Part shown: piece by piece, positions 33,134 to 44,430 of the stretch
Position numbering within the stretch: the first letter of the stretch is position 1
Layout: every line of letters begins with the position of its first letter
NCBI RefSeq assembly: GCF_002575655.3
Contig: NC_053037.3
Coordinates: 443,889,793-443,953,792 of the forward strand
Reading direction: 5' to 3'
Origin: Aegilops tauschii subsp. strangulata
Taxonomy: Eukaryota; Streptophyta; Magnoliopsida; Poales; Poaceae
Length of the DNA: 64,000 nt
Position numbers and translations under genes: made by a program
The notes under the pieces: generated by a model
What the model was told of the DNA's origin: nothing
Seen by the model: only the letters and a program-made list of their open reading frames with translations
Database searches by the model: none

Positions 33134-33232
33134 AGCTGTCTTTGTTCCAAAATAAGTGTCAACTTTAGTAGTAGTACAACTTTGTACTAAAGTTTGCATA
33201 AAGTTGAGACACTTATTTCGCAACGGAGGGAG
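33134..33232. mobile_element. Stowaway-type MITE, left end decayed
   Basis: The right end ATTTCGCAACGGAGGGAG is followed by TA. The left end (TGTTCCAAAATAAGTGTC) pairs with the inner part of the right arm, but the terminal CTCCCTCC is degraded. The central stretch folds on itself. Confidence 0.7.
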
Positions 33233-33239
33233 TACATAT

Positions 33240-34120
33240 TTGCTATGATCGGTCAATCATTGAGATGCAATAGCATGCATGTTAGTCTCCTTTGTATTTG
33301 ATGAAATGTTGCAATGGGGCAACCTTGGACGCAAGATACATGAAACAGAAGCTGGAAGCTTCACAACATTGTACAAATTTATCTCGCTGAAAAATTACAG
33401 TATGTACTATACTATTACTATGTAAAGAGTTAGGTGTCGCACGGTGTCCAGAAAATATGGTGATAGTATGAGGTGGGCCATGTAATCACTGAGCCTGCGT
33501 GTTTTCACCGCTTTCGCACTCCCCGCTATAATATTGGAGAAAATTGTACTCTAGTTCCTCCTTTCGCCGAAGCGTGGGACATCCAGCAGTCGTACCACCT
33601 CAGTAATAATGACCAATGAGCCGTCAAATAACATAGACCCAACATTAAGTTGGACAGACGAAGCAACCATCACTCTTGAATCCGCTTCTCCCTTCAATGC
33701 AGGCGCCAGTGAGAGTTGTGTCCGCTCTGCCCGGGCATGAATGCGGCACCGATTCTTTGGAGCGGCGCTGACCGTTTCGGGCGGGAAGCCCGCGCGGGCG
33801 ATGGAGGGGCTTTGGGTGGGCCAGGCTGGTCAGGAGCGGGTGTGGCAGCTGTCCCGACCAGACGCGCGGAAACGAGAGGATGCACCGACTCTCGCGGCTA
33901 AGTCGTATACTACACACCATCTCTCTGTAGGAGTAGGTCGATGTGTCGCTCTCTCTAACACACACATGATATTAAACACACACACACGCACACGCCCACA
34001 CAGGTTCATAGAATAGGAATATCGTGCGAGTGCGAAGCCACATGATGTGATATATAAATGGAGTATCTACAAGAAGAGAAGAGGTGACGAATATTCCATC
34101 AAACCTAGACTGAGGAGTAG
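33240..34120. other. Mixed DNA, no recognised gene
   Basis: A GC-rich patch at 33690-33900 has short open frames on both strands without recognisable domains. A CA/CACACG microsatellite spans about 33958-33998. AGAAGAGAAGAGGTG at 34072 resembles the start of promoter-like module P. Confidence 0.4.
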
Positions 34121-34122
34121 TA

Positions 34123-34865
34123 CTCTCTCCGTCTAGGTGTTAAGTCATCTTACGAAAATCAGATATTCCCAAAATGTTTAGGCGTCGTCCATTAACTTCG
34201 CATCTCAATCCCCTCCTGGCCTCGTTGCTAGCGAGCGTTATTACTTAGCGAGCGTTTGGATCCTTAGCAAGAATAGTTATTGCCTAGTGGGGCAAGGTTA
34301 GGCGTTTGGAACTATTAAAATATGTTATCTTTTGTGGGCCGGCTAGCTTGGGTGGGCTAGAAAGCCCTTGCTAGCTCAAGAGAGCCAAATCGGCTCGCTT
34401 CCGACGGCAAACTTCGCGCACGGAAAAATCAGCGACCCACTCATGACAACGATTTTCACAGGGCAAGGCTGGTAAGAAAAAGAACTAAATCGTTTGACCA
34501 GGCAAGGTTGGCAAAGCGAAAGCTGGCTAGCTGGGCTAGCCGAGCAATTTCCTTACTACTAAGCAATGTAACCAAACCCTCCGTTACTCTGCCTTGTTAT
34601 CTCCCCCAGAAACCCAATGCATGGAGCGCAACTACGCGTTGATCGGTCAGGAAATCAAAGTCGGCTTGCATGCGAGTTAATACGCGGCCCTGTATGGTAG
34701 CTATAAGGGCATCTCTTAGTTTTCGTGATTAATTGTTGCGTTTTGAGACAGAAATCAGGGCTTTGGTTGGAGGAAGGACCGATCAAGTTTCTCCTTTTCC
34801 TCCAATTTGCTTGCACCTTGGTCCCGCTGCACCTTCTAACGTGACTTACACCTAGACGGAGGGAG
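34123..34865. mobile_element. TIR composite, 743 bp (Stowaway-type ends)
   Basis: CTCTCTCCGTCTAGGTGTTA at the left and TTACACCTAGACGGAGGGAG at the right, flanked by TA (34121-34122 and 34866-34867). It is longer than usual; the middle (34185-34600) contains GTTTGGATCCTTAGC..-type and AACCAAACCCTCCG-type sequences that suggest a second DNA element nested inside. No coding region. Confidence 0.65.
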
Positions 34866-35272
34866 TAGTACGAGATACGGTGGCACACTGACTTAGGTCG
34901 AATACAAGTGCCCAAAATTATTGGAAGAGAGCAAAGTGTACAAACTAAATAATTAAAAGAGTAAAATGCATTGTTGGTCATTGAACTTATCGTGTAAGTT
35001 CACTTTGGTCACTGTACTCAAGAATACGGTCGATACTGTCACTATATACGTGATTAGGTGATTATACGGTCACTGCGAGATTGTGTAGCTCTGTATTCAT
35101 CCATTTAGACCAATCAAAGAATCCTCCTGGTGCCTTGTCAGATCAGTTTTCTCTCTCTGTCATGCGGGTCCTACCTGTCATTGGGTGGAAGAAAGAAGTT
35201 GAACGAAAAAATAAGCACGGGGGCGTGGTTCGAACCCTAGACCTCATGCTTTATACGGGCAAACAGCCTAAC

Positions 35273-36880
35273 TGATACGTCTCCAGGGTATCTATAATTT
35301 ATGACGTATCCATGCTATTATATTATCCTTCTAGGATGTTTTATATGCTATTATATATATTTTTGGGACTAACCTATTAACCTAGAGCCCAGTGACAGTT
35401 TCTGTTTTTTCCTTGTTTTTGAGTATCGCAGAAAAGGAAAACCAAACGGAGTCCAATTGACCTGAAACTTGATGGAGCTTATTTTTGGACCAGAAGAAGG
35501 CCATGGAGTAAAAGAGTTGGGCCAGAAGAGCCCTGGGCTGCCCACAAGGGTGGGAGGCGTGCACACCCCCCTAGCGCGCCCCCTACCTCGTGGACAGCCC
35601 GGAGACCCCCCTGACTTGTTCCCGATGCCAAAACCTCTTATATATACAAAAAAACCCATAACATAACCTAGATCGGGAGTTCCGCCGCCGAAGCCTCTGT
35701 AGCCACCGAAAACCAATCTAGACCCGTTCTGGCACCCCGCCGGAGGGGGGAATCCCTCACCGGTGGCTATCTTCATCATCCCGGCGCTCTCCATGACGAG
35801 AAGGGAGTAGTTCACCCTCGGGGCTGAGGGTATGTACCAGTAGCTATGTGTTTGATCTCTCTCTCTCGTGTTCTTGAGGTGGTACGATCTTGATGTATTG
35901 CAAGCTTTGCTATTATAGTTGGATCTTATGATGTTTCTCCCCCTCTACTCTCTTGTAATGGATTGAGTTTTCCCTTTGAAGTTATCTTATCGGATTGAGT
36001 CTTTAAGGATTTGAGAACACTTGATGTATGTCTTGCCTGTGCTTATCTGTGGTGACAATGGGATATCACGTGATCTACTTGATGTATATTTTGGTGATCA
36101 ACTTGCGGGTTCCGTGACCTCGTGAACTTATGCATAGGGGTTGGCACACGTTTTCGTCTTGACTCTCCGGTAGAAACTTTGGGGCACTCTTTGAAGTACT
36201 TTGTGTTGGTTTGATAGATGAATCTGAGATTGTGTGATGCATATCGTATAATCATACCCGCGGATACTTGAGGTGACATTGGAGTATCTAGGTGACATTA
36301 GGGTTTTGGTTGATATGTGTCTTAAGGTGTTATTCTAGTACGAACTCTTGAATAGATCAATCCGAAAGAATAACTTTGAGGTGGTTTCGTACCCTACAAT
36401 AATCTCTTCGTTTGTTCTCCACTATTAGTGACTTTGGAGTGACTCTTTGTTGCATGTTGAGAGATAGTTATACGATCCAATTATGTTATTATTGTTGGAA
36501 CTTGCACTAGTGAAAGTATGAACCCTAGGCCTTGTTTCCTAGCATTGCAATACCGTTTACGCTCACTTTTACCACTTGTTGCCTTGCTGTTTCTATATTT
36601 TCAGATTACAGAAACCTATATCTACCATCCATATTGCACTGGTATCACCATCTCTTCGCCGAACTAGTGCACCTATACAATTTACCATTGTATTGGGTGT
36701 GTTGGGGACATAAGAGACTCTTTGTTATTTGGTTGCAGGGTTGCTCTAGAGAGACCATCTTCAACCTACGCCTCCCACGGATTGATAAACCACTTGAGGG
36801 AAATTTGCTACTGTCCTACAAACCTCTGCACTTGGAGGCACAACAAAGTCTACAAGAAGAAGGTTGTGTAGTAGACATCA
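35273..36880 (+). mobile_element. Solo LTR, 1608 bp, TSD CTAAC
   Basis: Begins TGATACGTCTCCAGGGTATC and ends GTAGTAGACATCA. CTAAC flanks it exactly on both sides (35268-35272 and 36881-36885). There is no internal region and no second LTR, so it arose by LTR-LTR recombination of a complete element. It shares the TGATACGTCTCC start with element D but little else. Near its end GCACCTATACAATTTACCAT and GTGTGTTGGGGACATAAGAG are typical of one widespread Triticeae LTR family, which I leave unnamed. Confidence 0.95.
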
Positions 36881-37764
36881 CTAACCAGCTACACCAACCT
36901 CCAGTTGTGATTAACTAGTGGCAAATATAGTTTTCTACCTTTAGTAGCGGCACACACCTGCAGCGCGCAGCTTGCAGTGCATGCACACGCACTAGCACGG
37001 ACTCAAGTCGCACGCTGGCCTCTATTGCCGCAAGTTCGTGTAGTACCTCGCATGTTTTCCGTCGTTCCCGTTGTTAACCCTCCCACCTGAGGTTGTCGAC
37101 CCGTTGCTCTACCACTACACCAAGTCCGAGCTCTTGCTGCTTGTGGCGCAACGCATACAAACTCCATTTGCGTGAGATGACATGGCCATCAATGATGATT
37201 ATGATGACACCCACACTAGGTTGCTCTACTCGCCTTGTGCGCATGATTGCCATGCGGCTGCCGAAGTACGACCCTGCGGCCTCAACTTCGTCGTCGGTCG
37301 CCGGTATATGCGTGCTGTGTGCTAACTAGTGTGTGTCTGCCCACTGCGTGCTAGTGTGCGAGTGCATGCATGTGTATTGTGTGCATGTTATAATAAGGAT
37401 TCACTTAAAATTGTACGTGAGCAGACAGAGGGATCAATTGGACAGTGTTCACGAGCAGTAGCGAGATGTGTGAGGTAAGATACACCGCTGGCGCTTTTAA
37501 TTTTTCTTATTAATTTGTTTGTTTCACCCGCTGACTAGTGGGACCCAATGTACTACGTGGAGAGAGGTAAGGTGACTAAGGCTGCATTATTTCTGTACTA
37601 CCAACACTGCTTTAAATCCCTAAAAACCTTACCACCAAAGCCACATGACACGATTATGATTTAAGTTCCAATGACTCCCACGCAAAAAAAGGGCATGCTT
37701 GTCACATGAATGCAGGAATGTATAAAAGGTTATTTTCCTCTCATTAAACATAATGTGAGGGTGG

Positions 37765-37817
37765 TGTAGCTGGTTAGCCTGTTCGCTCATCAAACTTGAG
37801 GTCTCGGGTTCGATAAC
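37765..37817 (+). promoter_or_regulatory. tRNA-like A and B boxes (RNA polymerase III type)
   Basis: GTGTAGCTGGTTAGC (A-box-like) at 37764-37778 and GGTTCGATAAC (B-box-like) at 37807-37817, about 30 bp apart. In the left arm the corresponding B box is GGTTCGAACC (35227-35236), and the A box is where the solo LTR inserted. Acceptor and anticodon stems of a real tRNA are not formed, so this is tRNA-derived, not a tRNA gene. Confidence 0.5.
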
Positions 37818-38452
37818 GGCACTTGAGCATAATTTTGTTTTTGATCGACTTCTTTCTTCAACCCAATGACAGGTAGGCCCCGCATGACAGAGAGAGAAAG
37901 TGATCTAAGACGGTGCCAGGAGGATACTTTGACTGGTCAAAATGGATGGATACGGAGCTATACGATCTCGCAGTGACCGTATAATCACCTCATCACGCAT
38001 ACGTTGCAGCCTCGACGCTTGTTTTCTAGGGCTTGCACTCTTCACACTCTCTCTCCACTATATATATACACGCTGGATCCTCAGCGCTTGTAGTTGCTCT
38101 CTTCATACTCTCTGACCCTCTCCAGATCTAAATAAGACTTCGTTGGCCTCTCTGTCTCTCTCCCCTCACTGCTGGTCAAAGAGCCTGCAGGATCCGTCCG
38201 TCGGGAAGGGAAGGAGGCTTAACGCTGTCGCCGTCGACGAGGGAGGGAATACACTACCGGCACAGCTGTTCTCTTTCACCCAACGGTGGCGCGGGAGGGC
38301 CTCCGACCCCTTCTTCCTCGCCGCCACACATAGTGTGGGCAGAACGGCCTCCGGTCGCCCACTGAACCACACCCCAAGAACCTTAAGGTACAATTTACTT
38401 ATTCCACTTGCATTGCTCTAGCTGCATGTGGGCTTTTTCCATTTCTGCACTT

Positions 38453-38680
38453 GAATCTAGGTATTGGATCAAACAGGAAAGTAGTGGGGAAAGTTGTATA
38501 GCATGAATCTGGGGCGTGGCTCAAAGAGGAAAGGAAGGGGGGAAGTAGTGGGGAAAGTTGTATAGCATGAATCTAGGACTTGGTTCAAAAGGAAAGGAAG
38601 GGGGAAAGTAGTGGGGAAAGTTCTATAGCATGAATCTAGGACGTGGTTCAAAGACGAAAGGAAGGGGAGAAAGTACTAGT
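38453..38680. repeat. About 63 bp minisatellite, 3.5 units
   Basis: GCATGAATCTAGGACTTGGT-type units start near 38453, 38505, 38569 and 38632, with AGTAGTGGGGAAAGTT inside. Copy A has two reverse-complement units at 4650-4760. Confidence 0.88.
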
Positions 38681-38992
38681 ATAGACTGGCTATCCAGCAC
38701 CTTCGTTGGTCGAAAAGGGAAAATGATGACAAACGCAGTACGCACATCTGTAACGAACTGATCTTTTTGTTTTAGGGGACAAGGTTGTAGAGTTTGAGCA
38801 GGATTAGATTTGCTGCCATCACATAGGGAAAGGTGTCTAAAGATAACAAAACTAGGGCCAACACAAATATGCTCCTTGGTTGTTTGTTCTTTGTTGCAAC
38901 ACACTATGCACCACCCCATTATACATCGGTAGATGCACATGGTGCTGGTGCATCCACTGTCCCGTGCAACTCTTTAGCTGTTGTTAATCTAA

Positions 38993-39336
38993 GGCCCTAT
39001 TTGGTTAAAAAGTCCTAGGACTTTTTTTAGTCCCAACTAAAAAGTCCCTAGTCCCTACCTGCTTGGTTCTAGGGACTAAACATGGACTAGAGGTTATTAG
39101 ATGACACGTTAAAATACCATGTTACCCCTAGTAATGAACTAATAGAGATAAGCTGCGATGCGAGGCAGGGGCAACTGTTGGAAAAAGTCCCCAAAATACT
39201 CTCCCTCAGGCTCTTCTTTCTTTAGTCCCAAATGCCCACTTTTAGTCCTTAAAAGTCCCTCCTCTTTGGTTTAGATGGGATTGAAATGTACCTTTTTAGT
39301 CCCTACACCAAAAATTCCCTGTAAACAAACACCCTC
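38993..39336. mobile_element. Tourist-like MITE, 344 bp, TSD TAA
   Basis: Begins GGCCCTATTTGGTTAAAAAG and ends GTAAACAAACACCCTC, flanked by TAA (38990-38992 and 39337-39339). When it is removed, GTTAATCTAA joins TAATGCC, which aligns to copy A. Repeated TTTTAGTCCC inside. Sister to 7269-7613. Confidence 0.88.
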
Positions 39337-39601
39337 TAATAATGCCGCTAGAAAATTGATGCAATGGCACAGTTAAGCAAATTACATGTTTAACGAATTT
39401 AATTGTTAATATAATCTCTCTGTTAATATGAATCAATGCCACCATTTGAGAAATGCTACTATCTTGCTTTCTTTCCCATTTAGATAAGTTAGATGCTTCT
39501 TTTTGTTGGCTTCTGTGTCATCCACCGTTATTGACCACTAGTTGTTTCCTTTGCACCTCTGTGTAAACAGGGTTATCCACTTCACCTCGTTGCTATTGTG
39601 A

Positions 39602-39664
39602 CCTTTTGTTGCACTGCACAAAACACTTTTGTTTTAAGAGTGTTTTGTGCAGTTCAACCAAAAT
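39602..39664. repeat. Hairpin of the GAACTGCACAA motif, copy C
   Basis: TTGCACTGCACAAAACACT (+) faces AGTGTTTTGTGCAGTTCAAC across an 11-base loop, giving a perfect 14 bp core stem (CTGCACAAAACACT) and a longer imperfect stem. Further single motifs follow at 39697, 39876 and 40317. Copy A has the equivalent at 3546-3604. Confidence 0.85.
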
Positions 39665-40667
39665 GTCACACCGACAATGTTGCTTGATTGCTTGATCTTA
39701 GTGGAACTACACAAGAGGAGATCTGACTTCCTATCCGTGTTGGCAAATTTGGTTCAGATCTTCTTCTTGTGAGTTGATTCAATTCTGCGTCATGAGAGGT
39801 CAATACAAGCCTTCTTTCACATGATTGTGAAGTGTGCTTTCATATGTTGTGCTACTTATACGGCAATGTTGCTTGATTTTGGTGAACTGCACAAATGGAG
39901 ACAAGACTTCCAATCTGTATGTGCACCGTAATATCCCATTGAGGTAAGATAAGGATATTTCACAACTGTTGGCCTATATTTTGCCACTTTCATCTGAAAA
40001 TTAATGTCGTTGTTTAGTGTTATACTTGTGCTCCCTAATTGACATGCCAAATCTTACATTGAAGGTGAAGCTTGTCTGTTATTGAACCAAGTGATGAAGG
40101 GGAAGAACAAGTGGAAGAAAAGCAAAAATCAACTCCCGGTGCTGTAATCAAGCACTGGAACTATGATCACACAAGTAATGATATAGTTTTGCATCTTAAT
40201 ATATTGCTATGGATGGAACGAGCAATTGTTTTGCCACAGATTTGATGCCACTCTTAATGTAATATGTAATTATCTCTACTTGTGCAAATAGGGATCTTCT
40301 TTGAAAATAACATATATTTTAGTGGAACTGCACAAGAAGATGTTGGAAACATTAAACTAATCGAGGAGTATATAGTAAGCATGGCAACCACACTAGATAA
40401 CAACAGATGGTTCCGGAGAAGTGCTTGATCTGTATGCTCTACACAATAAGCCTCCTGACAAAGGTTGGTAATCGCCAATGGATTTCATCCATATGATTGA
40501 GCTTTGTCATTTCTATTGGTGTTGTGCTACTATTTAGATACTGTCATGAGAAAGTGGTATTGTCCTTGAGAAGTGCTTCATCTGTGCTGTTTTAAATATT
40601 TCCTTTCCTTTTTTTCGAGCAAACAGCAATGCTAGCATTTAGCTGCCCTCTTGTCTTTGCGCAACAG

Positions 40668-40895
40668 GATCATCCTCCTCTGAAGAAGAATATGGAGTAT
40701 GTGAAGTGCCTTATTCTGATTATGCCAGGATAAAGAAGCCAAGATTCTCTTCTTAGGAAGGGAGCAGTTGAAGGATGGTTACATTATTGCCCACGAGAAC
40801 AAACTAACTTCAGCTCAGAAGGACTCACGGATCTCCATCTTTGTTGTTGTGATGGCCAATACAGTGTTGTGTTAGGATTCCTTCCGGTGAGTTCC
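40668..40895 (+). pseudogene. REM-type B3 domain fragment
   Basis: After an acceptor (TTTGCGCAACAG) comes an acidic stretch SSSSEEEYGVCEVPYSDYA, closed by TAG. In another frame just downstream, GYIIAHENKLTSAQKDSRIS followed by IFVVVMANT resembles the start of a REM-type B3 domain in grasses (L(T/S)xAQ, then I(P/S)(I/L)(F/Y)V(A/V)VM). The usual spacer of about ten residues between AQ and IP is shortened and a stop follows. Fragment only; identification is by pattern memory. Confidence 0.42.
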
Positions 40896-40937
40896 ATTTT
40901 TTTCAAATGTGTGATCTGCATGGATCATGTAGGTTGC

Positions 40938-42441
40938 TGATAACCCACAAGTATAGGGGATCGATTGTAGCCTTCTTCGATAAATAAGAGTGTCGAACCC
41001 AACGAGGAGCTAAAGGCAGAACAAATATTCCCTCAAGTTCTATCAACCACCGATACAACTCTACGCACACTTGATGTTTGCTATACCGGAACAAGTATGA
41101 AACTATTTTGTAGGTGTGATGCTAGAGCTACTTTGTAAGAATAAAACTAGAAGTACTTTGCAAGATAATAAAAGTTAGGTGTTTAGTAAATGGGTTTGTG
41201 TCAACAAGAAAGTTATTTGTCCTTAGGCAATCGATAACAAGTACCGGTAACCATTTTTGTAATTTTATATGAGGGAGAGGCATCAGCTAACATACTTTCT
41301 CTACTTGGATCATATACACTTATGATTGGACCCCTAGCAAGCATCCGCAACTACTAAAGATCATTAAGGTCGTGAAACCCAACCATAGCATTAAGTATCA
41401 AGTCCTCTTTACTCCCATACGCCATACCCCACTTACTCAGGTTTAAGCTTTTGTCACTCTCGCAACCCACCATAAGCGAACCATGAACATATTGCAACGC
41501 CCTACAGCGGGGCCCCCTCACGTTTGCGCGAGAACGGAGAGCACCGTAGGACAGCACCATAAATAAAATATACGATCATACCAAACAAGATCACGATTAA
41601 CCCACGGGACAAAACGGATCTACTCAAACATGATAGGATAACCATAGATTATTGGGAAATAATATATGGAGTTGAGCTCCATGTTTAAGTAGAGATTACA
41701 GCGGGTAGAAGGGGTGTTACACCGCTGCATAGAGAGGGAGAGAGTTGGTGTTGATGGTAGCAAGATTGTTGATGTAGATCGTCGTCCCGATCGTTGCCCC
41801 GGCGGCACTCCGGCGCCACCGGAAGCGATGGGGAGAGAGCCCCCCTCCTTCTTCTTCTTCCTTGGCCTCCCCCCTAGATGGGAGGAGAGTTCCCCCTCTG
41901 GTCCTTGGTCTCCATGACGTCGGAGGGGTGGGAGCCCCTCCGAGATTGGATCTCCCTCTCTGGTCTCTTCTGTTTCGCCTTTTTTCTGATCTGGCCGAAA
42001 ACTGTTTCTTATATTCCGGGCGATCCGTAACTCCGATTGCGCTGAGATTTTAACATGATTTTTTTCGGATATAAGCTACCTTGCGCCCAAAGTAGAGCTC
42101 CAACCGACGTTCGAGGAGGGCACAACCCACCACCACGCGCCAGGGGCCTCTGGCACGCCCTGGTGTCTTGTGAGCTGTGTGGGCCTCCGTTTGCGGTGAT
42201 TCCAACCCCCAAAAATCACATATATTCCAAAATAATTCTCTGTAAAATTTTATTGCATTTGGACTTCGTTTGATATGGATTTTCTGCGATACAAAAACAT
42301 GCAGAAAACAGGAACTAGCACTGGGCACTTGATCAATAGGTTAGTCCAATAAATCATATAAAAAGTTGCCAAAAATATGTGAAAGTTGTACAATATTGGC
42401 ATGAAACAATCAGAAACTATAGATACGATGGAGACGTATCA
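40938..42441 (-). repeat. D 3' LTR, 1504 bp
   Basis: Ends in GAGACGTATCA next to the internal polypurine tract. It carries about 47 bp (41492-41540, GCAACGCCCTACAGCGGGG..) absent from the other LTR, and scattered substitutions. Confidence 0.93.
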
Positions 42442-42863
42442 GCATCCCCAAGCTTAATCCTGCTCGTCCTCGAGTAGGTAAATGATAAAAAGGATATTTT
42501 TTATGTGGAATGCTACCTAACATAAACTTGATCGTATATCTAATCGTGGCATGAATATTAAGACACGAGTGATTCGAAGCAATAGTCTATAATTTGACAT
42601 AAAGACATCAATACTCAGGCATCCCAACAAACAATCATGTCTTTCAAAAATATCAACGCTAAAGAAAGCTATCCCTACAAAATCATATAGTCTTGTCGTG
42701 CTTTGTCATCTTAACACAAAGTATTTATCATGCACAACCCCGATGACAAGCCGAGCAATTGGTTCATACTTTTTAACGCGCTTCAGCTTTTTCAACTCTC
42801 ACGCAATACATGAGAGCAAGCCATGGATATAACACTATGGGTGGAATAGAGTATGATGATAGG
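42442..42863 (-). other. D internal 3' end with polypurine tract
   Basis: The minus strand reads TTAAGCTTGGGGATGC directly before the LTR (42442-42457), the expected plus-strand primer. The remaining 400 bp is AT-rich, non-coding, and stops at the E2 insertion. Confidence 0.85.
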
Positions 42864-43384
42864 TGACGTGGAATAGTCACGGAAGATGTCCTTGTGAAAG
42901 GACTTAGTCGTGGAGCCATCGCAACTAGGAAGCTTAAAGGGGTTAAAGCGGGACAAAGGACACGAGGGTTATACTGGTTCGGCCCCTTACGGTGAAGGTA
43001 AAAGCCTACTCCAGTTGAGGTGGAATTACTAGGGTTTCGATGACCAAGGAGCGAATCCGCTATGCCTGGCTACCGATTTGATGTTACCCGTCCTGAACCG
43101 CCGCTGGGTCGTCCCTTTATATACAGAGGTTAACACCCAGCGGCTCTCAGAGTCCCGGCCGGCTCATAAATAGTGTCCGGCTCGGTCTCTTAACTATTCT
43201 TGCCTTACAATACAAGTCATGCCATTACGGCGGTTTATCACTACGGGCCTTAAGTCGCCTATGGGCTTTAGGCCCTTTACTGAACCGCAATCTTCAAGCT
43301 TGATATTGGGCTTCATATGATAAATCGCCATAACGTAACCCGGCCCCTCCTAGGCGGGTTACGCCAGTAGTTATATCCCCAACA
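42864..43384 (-). repeat. E2 3' LTR, 521 bp
   Basis: On the minus strand it begins TGTTGGGGATATAACTACTG. The polypurine tract TCTGGGGCCTAA lies just inside (43385-43396). It ends in CCACGTCA instead of CCAAGACA as in the other LTR. Confidence 0.95.
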
Positions 43385-43471
43385 TTAGGCCCCAGATTGA
43401 TTTGAACTGGTTCATGCCAATCTTCAATACCTTAAAAAAAACCTTCTGGCTTCTGTCTGTGCAAAAGTTAT

Positions 43472-43524
43472 AACCCGCCATGACGTCATCTTCTGGATTC
43501 TTGGTAACCCGCCATGACGTCATC
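43472..43524 (+). promoter_or_regulatory. Duplicated TGACGTCA element upstream of the antisense gene
   Basis: AACCCGCCATGACGTCATCT occurs twice (from 43472 and 43506). TGACGTCA at 43481-43488 and 43515-43522 is a palindromic ACGT core of the kind bound by plant bZIP (TGA/as-1-type) factors. It lies about 140-190 bp upstream of a TATA box on the same strand. Confidence 0.6.
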
Positions 43525-43664
43525 TGCCATTAATGCACGCTTTACCCAACGTATCTCAACGGATCCTTATCTTAATAACCATCCCAAAAATCGAGGCGTC
43601 TCTGTAGTTGGATAATCATGTTTTCGGCCTCCTCATTTTTCGCGCCCACTTATCAGTCTTCCCT

Positions 43665-43672
43665 TATAAATA
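43665..43672 (+). promoter_or_regulatory. TATA box of the E2 antisense gene
   Basis: TATAAATA followed by a CT-rich stretch (TTCTCATTCTCCCCCTTTC) that would contain the start site near 43695. The 5' leader to the ATG at 44431 is about 735 bp and probably contains an intron (CTTTGTCATAG-like acceptor at 44404-44413). No ORF in the leader looks conserved. Confidence 0.55.
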
Positions 43673-44430
43673 AGCACGACCAGGTATTTTCTCATTCTCC
43701 CCCTTTCTATCGTCTTCGTCCTCTCGACGCCTCAGAGCCCAAACTCTGCCGCCGCCATCGACCTTCGCATCTGCACCAGCCAAGGCCGCTGCATCAACCT
43801 GTCCTGACCAGAGAACTGCGACGCACCTCCGCTGTTCAGCAGCTCCAATACGTATTCCTGTTCTCGAATATCAGATCTGCATTAGGGTTTCTGCGTTCTT
43901 TCGTGTTCTTCATAGTTCATCACGGTTTCTTCGTAGTTCTTCCGCCGCGGTCTCCTTTGATCCAAAAGTGGTATGGAACTCATGCGGTAGTTGTTTTGCG
44001 TCCATTTTCAATACAAGCAGATCCCTTTTGCCTGTAAAAAGACCTTCTTAGAGCTCACGAACTTATCTGTACCAGTTTTTTAGGTCTAGAATATTTTTCT
44101 TTTCTAAACGACCATTTGATCCAAAATAACAGCTGCAACTTGTGAAACTTGTTTGTGCGACACTTAGGCAAAAACTGTATCCGTTAACCATGGCGGCTCT
44201 TATCCCCGGCTTAAAGAGGCAATGCTCAATGAATAATCCTGATCACTCATAGTGGATTTAAATAATTTAATTGCTACTGTTTCCCATGGCGGCTTAAACA
44301 ATCTGACACAATTAGCATATATCATTAGGCCCCTTCGTAAGTCGCCATCTTGAAGATGAATTGAAATATTTTCTCTGGCTTAAATTTGAGCCGGAAATTT
44401 TTATTTTGTCATAGGCTTCCATACTTCATA

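Larger units (their letters stand above)
35050..38008. mobile_element. Inverted-repeat element with about 250 bp arms
   Basis: The left arm (35050-35272 continuing at 36881-36912) and right arm (37748-38008) are reverse complements with moderate divergence: GGTGATTATACGGTCACTGC, TCTCTCTCTGTCATGCGGG and ACCTGTCATTGGGT occur in both. The left arm is split by a solo LTR. The 0.8 kb between arms (36913-37747) has no recognisable gene. Long arms and no transposase suggest a Mutator-like or foldback non-autonomous element. Outer ends and target duplication are not clear. Confidence 0.65.
38050..40932 (+). pseudogene. Module copy C: B3-type gene remnant, upstream part
   Basis: TATA-like CTATATATATACACG (38059) precedes a GC-rich exon 1 (about 38130-38390) ending in CCTTAAG/GTACAAT. 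Intron-like DNA follows with a 63 bp minisatellite, one unit of the 39 bp repeat, a Tourist MITE and the hairpin motif. Further exon-like blocks lie at 40075-40175 (DEGEEQVEEKQKSTPG) and 40668-40890. Element D splits the locus at 40937; the rest continues at 61561. The same block order in reverse at 3400-5250 (copy A) shows a duplicated locus. Transcription is possible, but an intact protein is not seen. Confidence 0.5.

Noticed and set aside
37764..37817. A functional tRNA gene
   Set aside because: A and B boxes are present, but acceptor and anticodon stems do not form and the inverted arm has the same decayed version.
40668..40895. Same origin for the B3-like fragment in module C and the antisense B3-like frame in E1
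   Set aside because: The visible blocks belong to different parts and subtypes of the domain, and no nucleotide similarity is seen.
43618..44037. A 139-codon + frame upstream of the antisense gene
   Set aside because: It starts before the TATA box and lies in the leader; hydrophobic stretches come from T-rich DNA.
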